From Pseudomonas sp. IB20 (lineage in GTDB: Bacteria > Pseudomonadota > Gammaproteobacteria > Pseudomonadales > Pseudomonadaceae): DNA of 64,000 nucleotides. The notes beneath the pieces are model-generated. The model did no database searches. It was not told the origin of the DNA and saw nothing but the letters and a program-made list of their open reading frames with translations. The stretch spans positions 4,164,744-4,228,743 of the forward strand of contig NZ_CP046103.1 of assembly GCF_009707325.1 (NCBI RefSeq), read 5' to 3'. The translations under genes and the position numbers were made by a program. This document shows, piece after piece, positions 51,520-60,275 of this stretch (position 1 is the first letter of the stretch; each line of letters starts with the position of its first letter).

Positions 51520-54500
51520 TTAGTTCACCCACACGCGCGCGTTGCGGAACATGCGCATCCAGGCGCCGTCTTCGTTCCACTCTTCCGGGCGCCATGAGTT
51601 CTGCACAGCGCGGAATACACGCTCCGGGTGCGGCATCATGATGGTCACGCGGCCGTCGCGGCTGGTAAGGCCGGTGATCCCGCGCGGCGAGCCGTTCGGG
51701 TTGGCCGGGTAGCTTTCGGTGACCTTGCCGTGGTTGTCGACGAAACGCATCGACACGCAGCCGGACAGGTCAGCTTCGAGCAGGGCTTCTTCGCTTTCGA
51801 ACTCGGCATGGCCTTCACCGTGGGCGATGGCGATTGGCATGCGCGAACCGGCCATGCCTTGCAGGAAGATCGAGTTGGATTCCTGCACCTGCACCATGGC
51901 GACACGGGCTTCGAACTGCTCGGAACGGTTACGCACAAAGTGCGGCCAGAACTCGCTGCCTGGGATCAGTTCGCTGAGGTTGGACATCATCTGGCAACCG
52001 TTGCACACACCCAGGGTGAAGCTGTCGTTGCGCTCGAAGAAACCTTGGAACGCATCACGGGCACGGCTGTTAAACAGGGCCGACTTGGCCCAGCCTTCAC
52101 CGGCACCCAGCACGTCGCCGTAGGAGAAACCGCCGCAGGCCACCAGGCCTTTGAACTCGTTGAGGTCAACGCGACCGGCGAGGATATCGCTCATGTGCAC
52201 GTCGATCGCATTAAAGCCGGCACGGTCGAACGCAGCCGCCATTTCCACCTGGCCGTTGACGCCCTGCTCACGCAGTACCGCCACTTGTGGGCGAATGCCT
52301 TTTTTGATGTAAGGCGCGGCGATGTCCTGGTTGACGTCGAAGCTGAGCTTGGTGCTCAGGCCCGGGTTGTCTTCTTCCAGGATCACGTCGAATTCCTGCT
52401 CGGCGCAGTCGGCGTTGTCACGCAGGCGTTGGATCTGGTAGCTGGTCTCAGCCCACTGGCGCTGCAGCAAGCGGCGCTGGCCGGCAAACACCGTATCGCC
52501 ATTAAAGGAGATATTGATTTCACCGTTGTTGATCGGCTGGCCGATCACCGCCACGCAGTCGTCCAGGCCAGCAGCGCTGAACTGTGCGAGTACGTCTGGG
52601 GTAGCGTCCTGACGAACCTGGATCACGGCGCCCAACTCTTCGTTGAACAGGATGCCGTTGATTTCGCGAGCATCCTCGGCAACGCTGTCGAGCACGATGT
52701 TCAGGCCGCAGTGACCGGCAAACGCCATCTCTACAACGCTGGTCAGCAAGCCGCCATCGGAACGGTCGTGGTATGCCAGCAGGTGGCCGTCGGCATTCAG
52801 GCCCTGGATCACGGCGAAGAAGGCTTTCAGGTCTTCGGCGTCATCCACGTCCGGCGCGTGCTTGCCGAGCTTGCCGTGGGTTTGCGCGAGGATCGAGGCG
52901 CCCATGCGGTTCTGGCCACGGCCCAGGTCGATCAGGATCAGATCGGTGGTGCCCTTGTCCATGCGCAGTTGCGGGGTCAGGGTCTGGCGAATGTCAGTGA
53001 CCGGTGCGAAACCGGTGACGATCAGCGACAGCGGCGAGGTAACGCTCTTGTCGGTGCCGTCTTCGTTCCAACGGGTGGCCATGGACATCGAGTCCTTGCC
53101 CACCGGAATGGTGATGCCCAGTTCCGGGCACAGTTCCATGCCGACAGCCTTGACGGTGTCGTACAGGCGCGCGTCTTCACCCGGGTGGCCGGCAGCGGAC
53201 ATCCAGTTAGCCGACAGTTTGATGTCGGACAGCTTGCCGATGCGCGACGCGGCGATGTTAGTGAGCGTTTCACCAATGGCCATGCGGCCCGACGCCGGAG
53301 CGTCCAGCAGGGCCAGCGGCGTGCGCTCGCCCATCGCCATGGCTTCACCGGTGTACACATCGAAGCTGGTGGCGGTGACGGCAACGTCGGCCACCGGCAC
53401 TTGCCATGGGCCAACCATTTGGTCACGGGCAACCAGGCCGGTGATGGTGCGGTCGCCGATGGTGATCAGGAAGCTTTTGCTGGCAACCGCCGGGTGGTGC
53501 AGCACGCGTTCGATGCTGTCGGCCAATTCCAGTGCGCTTGGGTCGAAATCATCGCCCAGCTCGGCTTCACGTACCGCCGAACGGTGCATGCGCGGGGCTT
53601 TGCCCAGCAGCACTTCCAGTGGCATGTCGACCGGGCTGTTGCCGTAGTGGCTGTCGGTAACCGTCAGCTGCGGCTCAGCCGTGGCTTCGCCAACCACGGC
53701 AAACGGGCAACGCTCGCGTTCGCAGATGGCCTGGAAGCGCGCGAAGTCTTCAGGGCCAACGGCCAGAACGTAGCGTTCCTGGGATTCGTTACTCCAGATC
53801 TCGTGCGGGGCCATGCCCGGCTCGTCGTTTGGAATGTTGCGCAGTTCGAAACGACCACCGCGCTCGCCATCGTTGACCAGTTCCGGGAAGGCGTTGGACA
53901 AACCACCCGCGCCGACGTCGTGGATGAAGCTGATCGGGTTCTTGTCACCCAACTGCCAGCAACGGTCGATAACTTCCTGGCAACGGCGTTCCATTTCAGG
54001 GTTTTCGCGCTGTACGGAAGCGAAGTCCAGGTCAGCCGAGCTGGTGCCGGTGGCCATGGAAGAGGCTGCGCCGCCGCCCAGGCCGATCAACATCGCCGGG
54101 CCGCCGAGCACAATCAGCTTGGAGCCGACCAGAATCTCGCCTTTCTTGACGTGTTCTTCACGGATGTTGCCCATGCCGCCGGCCAACATGATCGGCTTAT
54201 GGTAGCCGCGCACTTCATCGCCACGCGGGGTGGTGATGGATTGTTCAAAGGTACGGAAATAGCCGGTCAGCGCCGGGCGGCCGAACTCATTGTTGAACGC
54301 GGCGCCGCCCAGCGGGCCTTCGATCATGATGTCCAGCGCGGTAACGATGCGCTCAGGCTTGCCGTACGGCACTTCCCACGGCTGTTCAAAGCCCGGGATC
54401 TGCAGGTTGGACACGGTGAAACCGGTCAGGCCAGCCTTTGGCTTGGCGCCACGGCCGGTCGCACCTTCGTCGCGGATCTCACCGCCGGAACCGGTGGCTG

Positions 54501-55416
54501 CGCCCGGGAACGGGGCAATCGCGGTCGGGTGGTTGTGGGTTTCAACCTTCATCAGGATGTGCACCGGCTCCTGCACCGCGCCGTACTGGCGGGTTTCAGG
54601 GTCCGGGAAGAAACGGCCGGCGACGGAGCCGACGATCACCGAGGCGTTGTCTTTATAAGCCGACAGAACGCCTTCGCTGTGCATCACGTAGGTGTTCTTG
54701 ATCATGCCAAACAGGCTTTTTTCCTGGCTCTGGCCGTCGATATCCCAACTGGCGTTGAAGATCTTGTGACGGCAGTGCTCGGAGTTGGCCTGCGCAAACA
54801 TCATAAGCTCGATGTCATGCGGGTTGCGCGCAAGGCCGGTGAAGGCGTTGACCAGGTAGTCGATCTCGTCTTCAGCCAGGGCCAGGCCCAGTTCGGTGTT
54901 GGCCTTCTCGAGGGCGGCGCGGCCACCGCCAAGCACATCAATCGCGGTCAGCGGTTTGGGCTCGGCATGGCTGAACAGGCCGGCAGCCTGTTCCAGCTGG
55001 CTGACGATGATCTGGGTCATGCGGTCGTGCAGGCTGCTGGCGATCAGCTCGGCTTCGGCATCGCTGAACTGGCCAGCGACGTAGAAAGCGATACCGCGCT
55101 CCAGGCGCTGGATTTTTTCCAGGCCACAGTTGCGGGCGATATCACTGGCCTTGCTCGACCAGGGCGAGATGGTGCCGAACCGTGGCAGAACCAGGAACAA
55201 GCGGCCGTTAGGCTCTTGAACGGGAACGCTTGGGCCGTACTTCAGAAGGCGTGCCAGCACTTGCTGTTCGTCGGCGGTCAACACGCCGGTAACGTCGGCG
55301 AAGTGAGCAAATTCAGCATACAAGCCTGTAACCGCTGGAACCTTTTGGCTCAGTTGCTCAAGGAGTTTGCTGTGGCGAAAGGCAGAAAGGGCAGGAGCGC
55401 CGCGCAGGATCAACAT
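51520..55416 (-). CDS. purL: phosphoribosylformylglycinamidine synthase (large single-chain PurL)
   Basis: This 1298-residue enzyme makes FGAM from FGAR, Gln and ATP in purine synthesis. The order is an N-terminal PurS-like domain, a linker, two PurM-like halves and a C-terminal class I glutaminase domain. In the core, VETHNHPTAIAPFPGAATG binds substrate and FIHDVGAGGLSNAFPELV is a signature. The glutaminase Cys is in LGVCNGCQMMSNL, with His/Glu in MMPHPERVFR. Length is normal for gammaproteobacteria. An antisense open frame of nearly equal length is an artefact of codon bias. Confidence 0.99.
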   Translation of the reverse strand: MLILRGAPALSAFRHSKLLEQLSQKVPAVTGLYAEFAHFADVTGVLTADEQQVLARLLKYGPSVPVQEPNGRLFLVLPRFGTISPWSSKASDIARNCGLEKIQRLERGIAFYVAGQFSDAEAELIASSLHDRMTQIIVSQLEQAAGLFSHAEPKPLTAIDVLGGGRAALEKANTELGLALAEDEIDYLVNAFTGLARNPHDIELMMFAQANSEHCRHKIFNASWDIDGQSQEKSLFGMIKNTYVMHSEGVLSAYKDNASVIVGSVAGRFFPDPETRQYGAVQEPVHILMKVETHNHPTAIAPFPGAATGSGGEIRDEGATGRGAKPKAGLTGFTVSNLQIPGFEQPWEVPYGKPERIVTALDIMIEGPLGGAAFNNEFGRPALTGYFRTFEQSITTPRGDEVRGYHKPIMLAGGMGNIREEHVKKGEILVGSKLIVLGGPAMLIGLGGGAASSMATGTSSADLDFASVQRENPEMERRCQEVIDRCWQLGDKNPISFIHDVGAGGLSNAFPELVNDGERGGRFELRNIPNDEPGMAPHEIWSNESQERYVLAVGPEDFARFQAICERERCPFAVVGEATAEPQLTVTDSHYGNSPVDMPLEVLLGKAPRMHRSAVREAELGDDFDPSALELADSIERVLHHPAVASKSFLITIGDRTITGLVARDQMVGPWQVPVADVAVTATSFDVYTGEAMAMGERTPLALLDAPASGRMAIGETLTNIAASRIGKLSDIKLSANWMSAAGHPGEDARLYDTVKAVGMELCPELGITIPVGKDSMSMATRWNEDGTDKSVTSPLSLIVTGFAPVTDIRQTLTPQLRMDKGTTDLILIDLGRGQNRMGASILAQTHGKLGKHAPDVDDAEDLKAFFAVIQGLNADGHLLAYHDRSDGGLLTSVVEMAFAGHCGLNIVLDSVAEDAREINGILFNEELGAVIQVRQDATPDVLAQFSAAGLDDCVAVIGQPINNGEINISFNGDTVFAGQRRLLQRQWAETSYQIQRLRDNADCAEQEFDVILEEDNPGLSTKLSFDVNQDIAAPYIKKGIRPQVAVLREQGVNGQVEMAAAFDRAGFNAIDVHMSDILAGRVDLNEFKGLVACGGFSYGDVLGAGEGWAKSALFNSRARDAFQGFFERNDSFTLGVCNGCQMMSNLSELIPGSEFWPHFVRNRSEQFEARVAMVQVQESNSIFLQGMAGSRMPIAIAHGEGHAEFESEEALLEADLSGCVSMRFVDNHGKVTESYPANPNGSPRGITGLTSRDGRVTIMMPHPERVFRAVQNSWRPEEWNEDGAWMRMFRNARVWVN

Positions 55417-55702
55417 CTTCGGGACAGCCTCGGGAAGGGGTGTGCTTTGAGGCCGTGCATTCTAGCGTAAACCGTCGCCAACGGCACCCGAAACGGCACG
55501 GCTGGCCGCTGCCGAACGTCAGTTGGCAGGGTTTGCACGGTATCGGGGCGTTTTCCAAGGGTTGGCGCGCAGTTATTTTAACCGTCATAAACCCTCGCCA
55601 ACCCGCGTTTCTGCGGGCTGCAGCCCAGTTTTGAGGGTGCTAGCAGACAAGTCCCCTGCTGTCGAGATATGGCGCCGTGGGCCGTTTGCGTATACTGCGC
55701 AG

Positions 55703-57163
55703 ATGTTCTCCCCTACTGCTTTGCGCCCGCGATGCGCCAAATGGCTTATCGCAACCGGACTCTTCCTGATGCTCAGCGCCTGTGTTGATAAACCCAGCAC
55801 GCTCGAGCGAATCAAGGAGGATGGCGTATTGCGGGTGATTACCCGGAACAGCCCCGCTACTTATTTCCAGGACCGCAACGGTGAAACCGGTTTCGAATAC
55901 GAACTGGTCAAGCGCTTTGCCGACGACCTGGGCGTTAAGCTGGAGATCGAGACGGCCGACAACCTCGATGACCTGTTCGGCCAATTGGGTAAACCCAACG
56001 GCCCGGTTCTGGCTGCCGCCGGCCTGGTCAGCAGCGAGCAGCGCAAGCAGCAGGTGCGTTTCTCCCATCCTTACCTGGAAGTGACCCCGCAGATCATCTA
56101 CCGCAATGGCCAGTCCCGGCCTACTGCTCCGGCAGACTTGGTGGGCAAGAAGATCATGGTGCTCAAGGGCAGCATCCACGCCGAGCAATTGGCGGCGCTT
56201 AAAAAGCAGAACCCTGCGATTGAATACGAAGAATCCGACGCCGTTGAGGTGGTCGACCTACTGCGCATGGTCGACGAGGGTCAAATCGACCTGACCCTAG
56301 TGGACTCCAACGAAGTCGCGATGAACCAGGTGTACTTCCCCAACGTGCGCGTGGCCTTCGACCTCGGCAATGCCAGCAATCAGAGCTGGGCCGTGGCGGC
56401 CGGTGACGACAACAGCCTGCTCAACGAGATCAACAGCTACCTGGACAAGGTCGAGAAGAACGGCACCCTGCAGCGCCTTAAAGACCGCTATTACGGGCAC
56501 GTGGATGTACTCGGTTATGTCGGCGCCTACACCTTTGCCCAGCACTTGCAGCAACGCTTGCCCAAATACGAGAAGGACTTCCGGGCCTACGCCAAGAAAG
56601 AAAAAGTCGATTGGCGCCTATTAGCAGCCATCGGCTATCAGGAATCGCTGTGGCAACCGACCGTCACCTCCAAGACCGGCGTGCGCGGCCTGATGATGCT
56701 GACCCAGAACACCGCCCAGGCGATGGGCGTGTCCAACCGCCTGGATGCTAAGCAAAGCATCATGGGCGGCGCCAAATACCTGGCCAAGATCAAGGATGAG
56801 CTGGACGATAGCATCGCCGAGCCGGATCGCACCTGGTTCGCCCTCGCCGCCTACAACGTCGGCACCGGCCATCTGGAAGACGCACGCACGTTGGCGAAGA
56901 AGGATGGCCTGAACCCGAACAAGTGGCTAGACGTTAAGAAGATGTTGCCGCGCCTGTCGCAGAAGCAGTGGTACAGCAAGACCCGTTACGGCTATGCGCG
57001 CGGCGGCGAGCCGGTGCACTTTGTGGCGAACATCCGGCGTTACTACGACATCCTCACCTGGGTGACCCAGCCGCAGCTGGAAGGCAACCAGGTGGTCGAA
57101 GGCAACTTGCATGTGCCGGGTGTGGATAAGACCAAGCCGCCGGAAGATAACCCGAAGCTGTAG
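55703..57163 (+). CDS. mltF: membrane-bound lytic murein transglycosylase F
   Basis: This 486-residue lipoprotein has a signal with lipobox LMLSAC (Cys at residue 27). A family 3 binding-protein-like domain follows (about 43-270; GVLRVITRNSPATYFQDRNG). The C-terminal SLT domain (about 295-450) has the catalytic Glu in LAAIGYQESLWQP, and GLMMLTQNTAQAMG and FALAAYNVGTGHLEDAR are the usual lytic transglycosylase motifs. It cleaves peptidoglycan with formation of 1,6-anhydroMurNAc; the N-terminal domain senses ligands. The ATG at 55703 is right behind a TATACT hexamer. It is divergent from purL. Confidence 0.97.
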   Translation: MFSPTALRPRCAKWLIATGLFLMLSACVDKPSTLERIKEDGVLRVITRNSPATYFQDRNGETGFEYELVKRFADDLGVKLEIETADNLDDLFGQLGKPNGPVLAAAGLVSSEQRKQQVRFSHPYLEVTPQIIYRNGQSRPTAPADLVGKKIMVLKGSIHAEQLAALKKQNPAIEYEESDAVEVVDLLRMVDEGQIDLTLVDSNEVAMNQVYFPNVRVAFDLGNASNQSWAVAAGDDNSLLNEINSYLDKVEKNGTLQRLKDRYYGHVDVLGYVGAYTFAQHLQQRLPKYEKDFRAYAKKEKVDWRLLAAIGYQESLWQPTVTSKTGVRGLMMLTQNTAQAMGVSNRLDAKQSIMGGAKYLAKIKDELDDSIAEPDRTWFALAAYNVGTGHLEDARTLAKKDGLNPNKWLDVKKMLPRLSQKQWYSKTRYGYARGGEPVHFVANIRRYYDILTWVTQPQLEGNQVVEGNLHVPGVDKTKPPEDNPKL

Positions 57164-57189
57164 CGCTCTCCCAAACATCACAAAACTAA

Positions 57190-57281
57190 TGTGGGAGCGG
57201 GCTTGCTCGCGAAAGCGGTGGGTCAGTCGATACATCTGGTGACTAACACTCCCTCTTCGCGAGCAAGCCCGCTCCCACATT
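57190..57281. repeat. paired REP (inverted)
   Basis: Forward TGTGGGAGCGGGCTTGCTCG and inverted CGAGCAAGCCCGCTCCCACA cores lie 50 bp apart in the convergent gap between mltF and the trehalose locus. Confidence 0.92.
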
Positions 57282-57297
57282 TAGATCTGCTCTTGGC

Positions 57298-57576
57298 TTA
57301 GAGACCGGTGATCAAATGAACGACCCCACCGGTCAATACCATCACACCCGGCACACCCGCCGCCTTGAGTCCCGGTTCATCCAACCGCCCCGCATCCTGC
57401 AATTGCACACGCACCCGCGTCAGCGCCACGCGTTGTTGTGACTTGAGGTTATCCGCGCCGCCCAATGCCTTCAGTACATCGGCCGACAACAGACTCGGGG
57501 TCGCCGTCCCCGCCGTCTCGGCAATCAAGTCCGGGGTCAGGGCTTTCCAGAACGCCCGCTGCAATTTCTCGAACAT
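57298..57576 (-). CDS. stand-alone EIIB-like protein lacking the phosphorylatable Cys
   Basis: This 92-residue protein matches the glucose-family EIIB domain along its length: LLSADVLKALGGADNLKSQQ, then VALTRVRVQL, then AAGVPGVMVLTGGVVHLITG. The position that holds the phospho-Cys in active EIIB (CxTRLR) is Ala, and there is no Cys in the protein. It cannot accept phosphate and may be a structural or regulatory partner of the neighbouring PTS proteins. It starts 2 bp after the stop of the EIIA-HPr-EI fusion, so it belongs to that operon. A similar Cys-less domain ends NagE in this window. Confidence 0.85.
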   Translation of the reverse strand: MFEKLQRAFWKALTPDLIAETAGTATPSLLSADVLKALGGADNLKSQQRVALTRVRVQLQDAGRLDEPGLKAAGVPGVMVLTGGVVHLITGL

Positions 57577-57578
57577 GC

Positions 57579-60110
57579 TCAGTGCTCCACAACAGGTGAG
57601 GTTTCAACAGTGGCCGCGTGGTACAGGCGCAGGGCCTCGCGTACTTGGGCGGCTTCTTCCAAGCCCAGCACCTGGCGGGCGATGCTCTGGCAGTCGGCCA
57701 GGTCCAGCTCGCGCACGGTGGCCTTGATGGTCGGGATCAGCGGCACGCTGACCGACAATTCATCCACGCCGAGCCCGATCAACACCGGCACCGCCAGCGC
57801 TTCGGACGCCAGCGCACCACACACACCGACCCACTTGCCATGGGCATGCGCGGCCTTGACGGTGGTGGCAATCAGGCGCAGTACCGACGGGTGAAAGCTG
57901 TCGGCCTGGCTCGCCAAACGTGGATGGTCACGGTCCATGGCCAGGGTGTATTGGGTCAGGTCATTGGTGCCAATGGAGAAGAAATCCACATGCGGGGCAA
58001 AAACGTCGGCCATCAGCGCCGCAGACGGCACCTCGATCATGATCCCCAGCTTTGGCAGTTCCTTGAGCCCCAGCGCCAGCGCTTCCTCCTCAAGAATCTT
58101 GCGCGCCAGGTGCAGCTCCGACAACAGGCTGACCATCGGCAACATGATATGCAGCCGTGCGAAACCGGCGCTGGCGAGGATCGCGCGGAACTGTTCGCGC
58201 AGCAGCTCCGGGCGCTCCAGGCACAGCCGAATACCGCGCAAGCCGAGGAACGGGTTGGTTTCGCTTTCCATCGGTACATAGGCCAACGGCTTGTCGCCAC
58301 CGACGTCCAGGGTGCGAACCACCAAATTACGCTCGGTGCCCAGGGCGCGGGCGATGGCGGTGTAAGTGCCGGCCTGCTCCTCGGGGCTGGGTGCGCGGTT
58401 GCGGTCCAGGTAGAGGAACTCCGAACGCAACAGGCCGACGCCTTCACCGCCCAAGGCCAGGGATTGCTCGACCTCCTGCAACGACGCGACGTTGGCCGTG
58501 ACCTCGACGTGATGGCCGTCGCGGGTGGTGGCCGGCAAGGCGGCTTGCGCCACTTCACGCTGACGGCGCTGCATTTGCTGATAGCGGGCAGCCTGCAGTT
58601 TTTCGATTTCAGCCAGGTCCGGCACCAGGTGCAGCTCACCTTTGTCGGCGTCGAGCAGGACTTGTTTGCCATTGGCCAGCGTCAGCACGTGCACCGGCAC
58701 ACCGCAAATCGCCGGCAGGCCGAGCGCGCGAGCGAGGATCGCGACATGGCTGGTCGCCCCGCCGCCGACGGTGACAAACCCCAGCACCTTGCGCGTATCC
58801 AGGCTGGCGGTTTGCGACGGGGTCAGTTGCTCGGCGATCAGGATGGCCTGCTCGGGTAAATCCCATGCCCGGTCCTGGATACCGAGGATCAGTTTGAGCA
58901 CGCGCTGGCCCACATCGGCCAAGTCCGCCGCACGTTCGGCGAGCAGTGCATTGCCCAGGCCCTGGAACAAGGTGGCAGTGGTCACCGTGGCCCGGTTCCA
59001 GGCAAAAGCAGCACTTTTGCCATTAGCCAACTGGGCATGGGCTTGCTCGAGCAAGGTTGGATCTTCGAGCAGTTCTTGATGGGCGCGAAAAATCTCCGCC
59101 TGGGCACTGCCGGCCGCTTTGGCTTGCAAGGCTTGCAGCGCCTCGGCGGCCGCCAACAGGCCACGCGCCAGTGCGGCACGCTCAATCGCCTCGCCACTCC
59201 CGGCTTCGGTAATGTTCAGTTCCGGCTCAGCCACTTGCACCACCTGGCCAAACGCCGAACCCGGCGACGCACACACGCCGCGCAACAAGGTGGCCGACGA
59301 TACCGGCGCGACAGGTTTGACCACTTCACGCGTTTGCGCGATTGTCTCGCCACAGCCCTCGGCCAACAGCGCCACCAGCGCGTTGATTGCCGCTTCGGCA
59401 TCGTCGCCGGCCGCGCTCACCTGCAAGGAATCGCCCTGCACGGTTTGCAACGCCATGATCGCCACCAAGGATTTTGCGTTGGCGCTCTGGGTTTGCTTGT
59501 GCAGGTAAATGCTCGCGCTGAACCCCTTCGCCGCCTGGGCAAACACCGCCGCAGGACGCGCGTGCAAGCCGTTGGCGTTGGGCAAGGTCAGCGGTTTGGA
59601 GAACAGTGCATCGCCCTCCTCCTCATCCACTGTTGCAGCAGCTTCGCCAGGTGACACACGCAGCAGCGGCTGGCCCACATCCACCAGAGCACCGTCCGGC
59701 GTCAGCAGCGTAAACGGCTCGCCGCTGACCACCAACATCAAGGTCAGCAAACTGCGTGCATTGAGCGCCACGTAGTCAGCATCGAATTCAATCAGCGGCT
59801 GCCCGACCTCCACCCGCTGGCCTTCCTTCACCAGCGGCGTGAAGCCCTGGCCCGCCAGGTTTACGGTGTCCAGGCCGATATGCATCAGCACCTGGACGCC
59901 GTTGTCGTCGGTAACGCTGACCGCATGACCACTGTCCTGGATACTGCTGATCACCCCGGCCAACGGCGCGCAAAGGGTCTGCGAGGTGGGATCGATGCAC
60001 AGGCCGTCGCCGATCATGCGACTGGCGAACACCGGGTCGGGCACCTGATCCAGCGCCAGCAGCACACCGGACAGCGGCGCCAGCAGTTCCAGGGGTTGAG
60101 TTGTGGTCAT
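57579..60110 (-). CDS. fused PTS phosphotransferase EIIA(Glc)-HPr-EI of the trehalose locus
   Basis: This 843-residue paralog of NagF has the same order. EIIA has its His in QVLMHIGLDTVNLAG, HPr has GLHARPAAVFAQAAKG, and Enzyme I has GGGATSHVAILARAL and the PEP site IGTNDLTQYTLAM. All phospho-His sites are kept. The function would be to pass phosphate from PEP to the trehalose EIIBC permease encoded upstream on the same strand. The start MTTTQPLELLAPLSG is preceded by an A-rich segment and a CAGGTG site. The region between the porin and this gene holds a REP pair. Confidence 0.92.
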   Translation of the reverse strand: MTTTQPLELLAPLSGVLLALDQVPDPVFASRMIGDGLCIDPTSQTLCAPLAGVISSIQDSGHAVSVTDDNGVQVLMHIGLDTVNLAGQGFTPLVKEGQRVEVGQPLIEFDADYVALNARSLLTLMLVVSGEPFTLLTPDGALVDVGQPLLRVSPGEAAATVDEEEGDALFSKPLTLPNANGLHARPAAVFAQAAKGFSASIYLHKQTQSANAKSLVAIMALQTVQGDSLQVSAAGDDAEAAINALVALLAEGCGETIAQTREVVKPVAPVSSATLLRGVCASPGSAFGQVVQVAEPELNITEAGSGEAIERAALARGLLAAAEALQALQAKAAGSAQAEIFRAHQELLEDPTLLEQAHAQLANGKSAAFAWNRATVTTATLFQGLGNALLAERAADLADVGQRVLKLILGIQDRAWDLPEQAILIAEQLTPSQTASLDTRKVLGFVTVGGGATSHVAILARALGLPAICGVPVHVLTLANGKQVLLDADKGELHLVPDLAEIEKLQAARYQQMQRRQREVAQAALPATTRDGHHVEVTANVASLQEVEQSLALGGEGVGLLRSEFLYLDRNRAPSPEEQAGTYTAIARALGTERNLVVRTLDVGGDKPLAYVPMESETNPFLGLRGIRLCLERPELLREQFRAILASAGFARLHIMLPMVSLLSELHLARKILEEEALALGLKELPKLGIMIEVPSAALMADVFAPHVDFFSIGTNDLTQYTLAMDRDHPRLASQADSFHPSVLRLIATTVKAAHAHGKWVGVCGALASEALAVPVLIGLGVDELSVSVPLIPTIKATVRELDLADCQSIARQVLGLEEAAQVREALRLYHAATVETSPVVEH

Positions 60111-60120
60111 GACTTCACCT

Positions 60121-60133
60121 GCTGTTTTGTTCT
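60121..60133 (-). promoter_or_regulatory. partial CA motif before the EIIA-HPr-EI start
   Basis: On the minus strand AGAACAAAACAGC lies just before the CAGGTG ribosome site. It fits the AANAANAA Hfq/Crc pattern only partly, so this is a weaker candidate than those of nagF, nagE and the porin. Confidence 0.3.
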
Positions 60134-60162
60134 GTAAAAATCATAGGGCCAACAACGGTCCA

Positions 60163-60263
60163 ATGTGGGAGCTGGCTTGCCTGCGATAGCATCGCCTCGG
60201 TGTCATACCTCGGTGTCACTGAAAAACCGAGTCGCTCGCATCGCAGGCAAGCCAGCTCCCACA
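60163..60263. repeat. paired REP (inverted)
   Basis: Forward TGTGGGAGCTGGCTTGCCTG and an inverted TCGCAGGCAAGCCAGCTCCC flank a central segment with a repeated CCTCGGTGTCA. It lies between the porin and the PTS fusion. Confidence 0.9.
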
Positions 60264-60275
60264 GTGAGTCCGTGT

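Noticed and set aside
50961..51641. 226-codon plus-strand frame over the IS remnant and yqfO
   Set aside because: It runs antisense to yqfO, purL's end and the IS tail, and has no similarity that I can recognise.
51628..55470. 1280-codon open frame opposite purL
   Set aside because: Antisense shadow of purL from high GC codon bias; the purL protein itself is complete and unmistakable.
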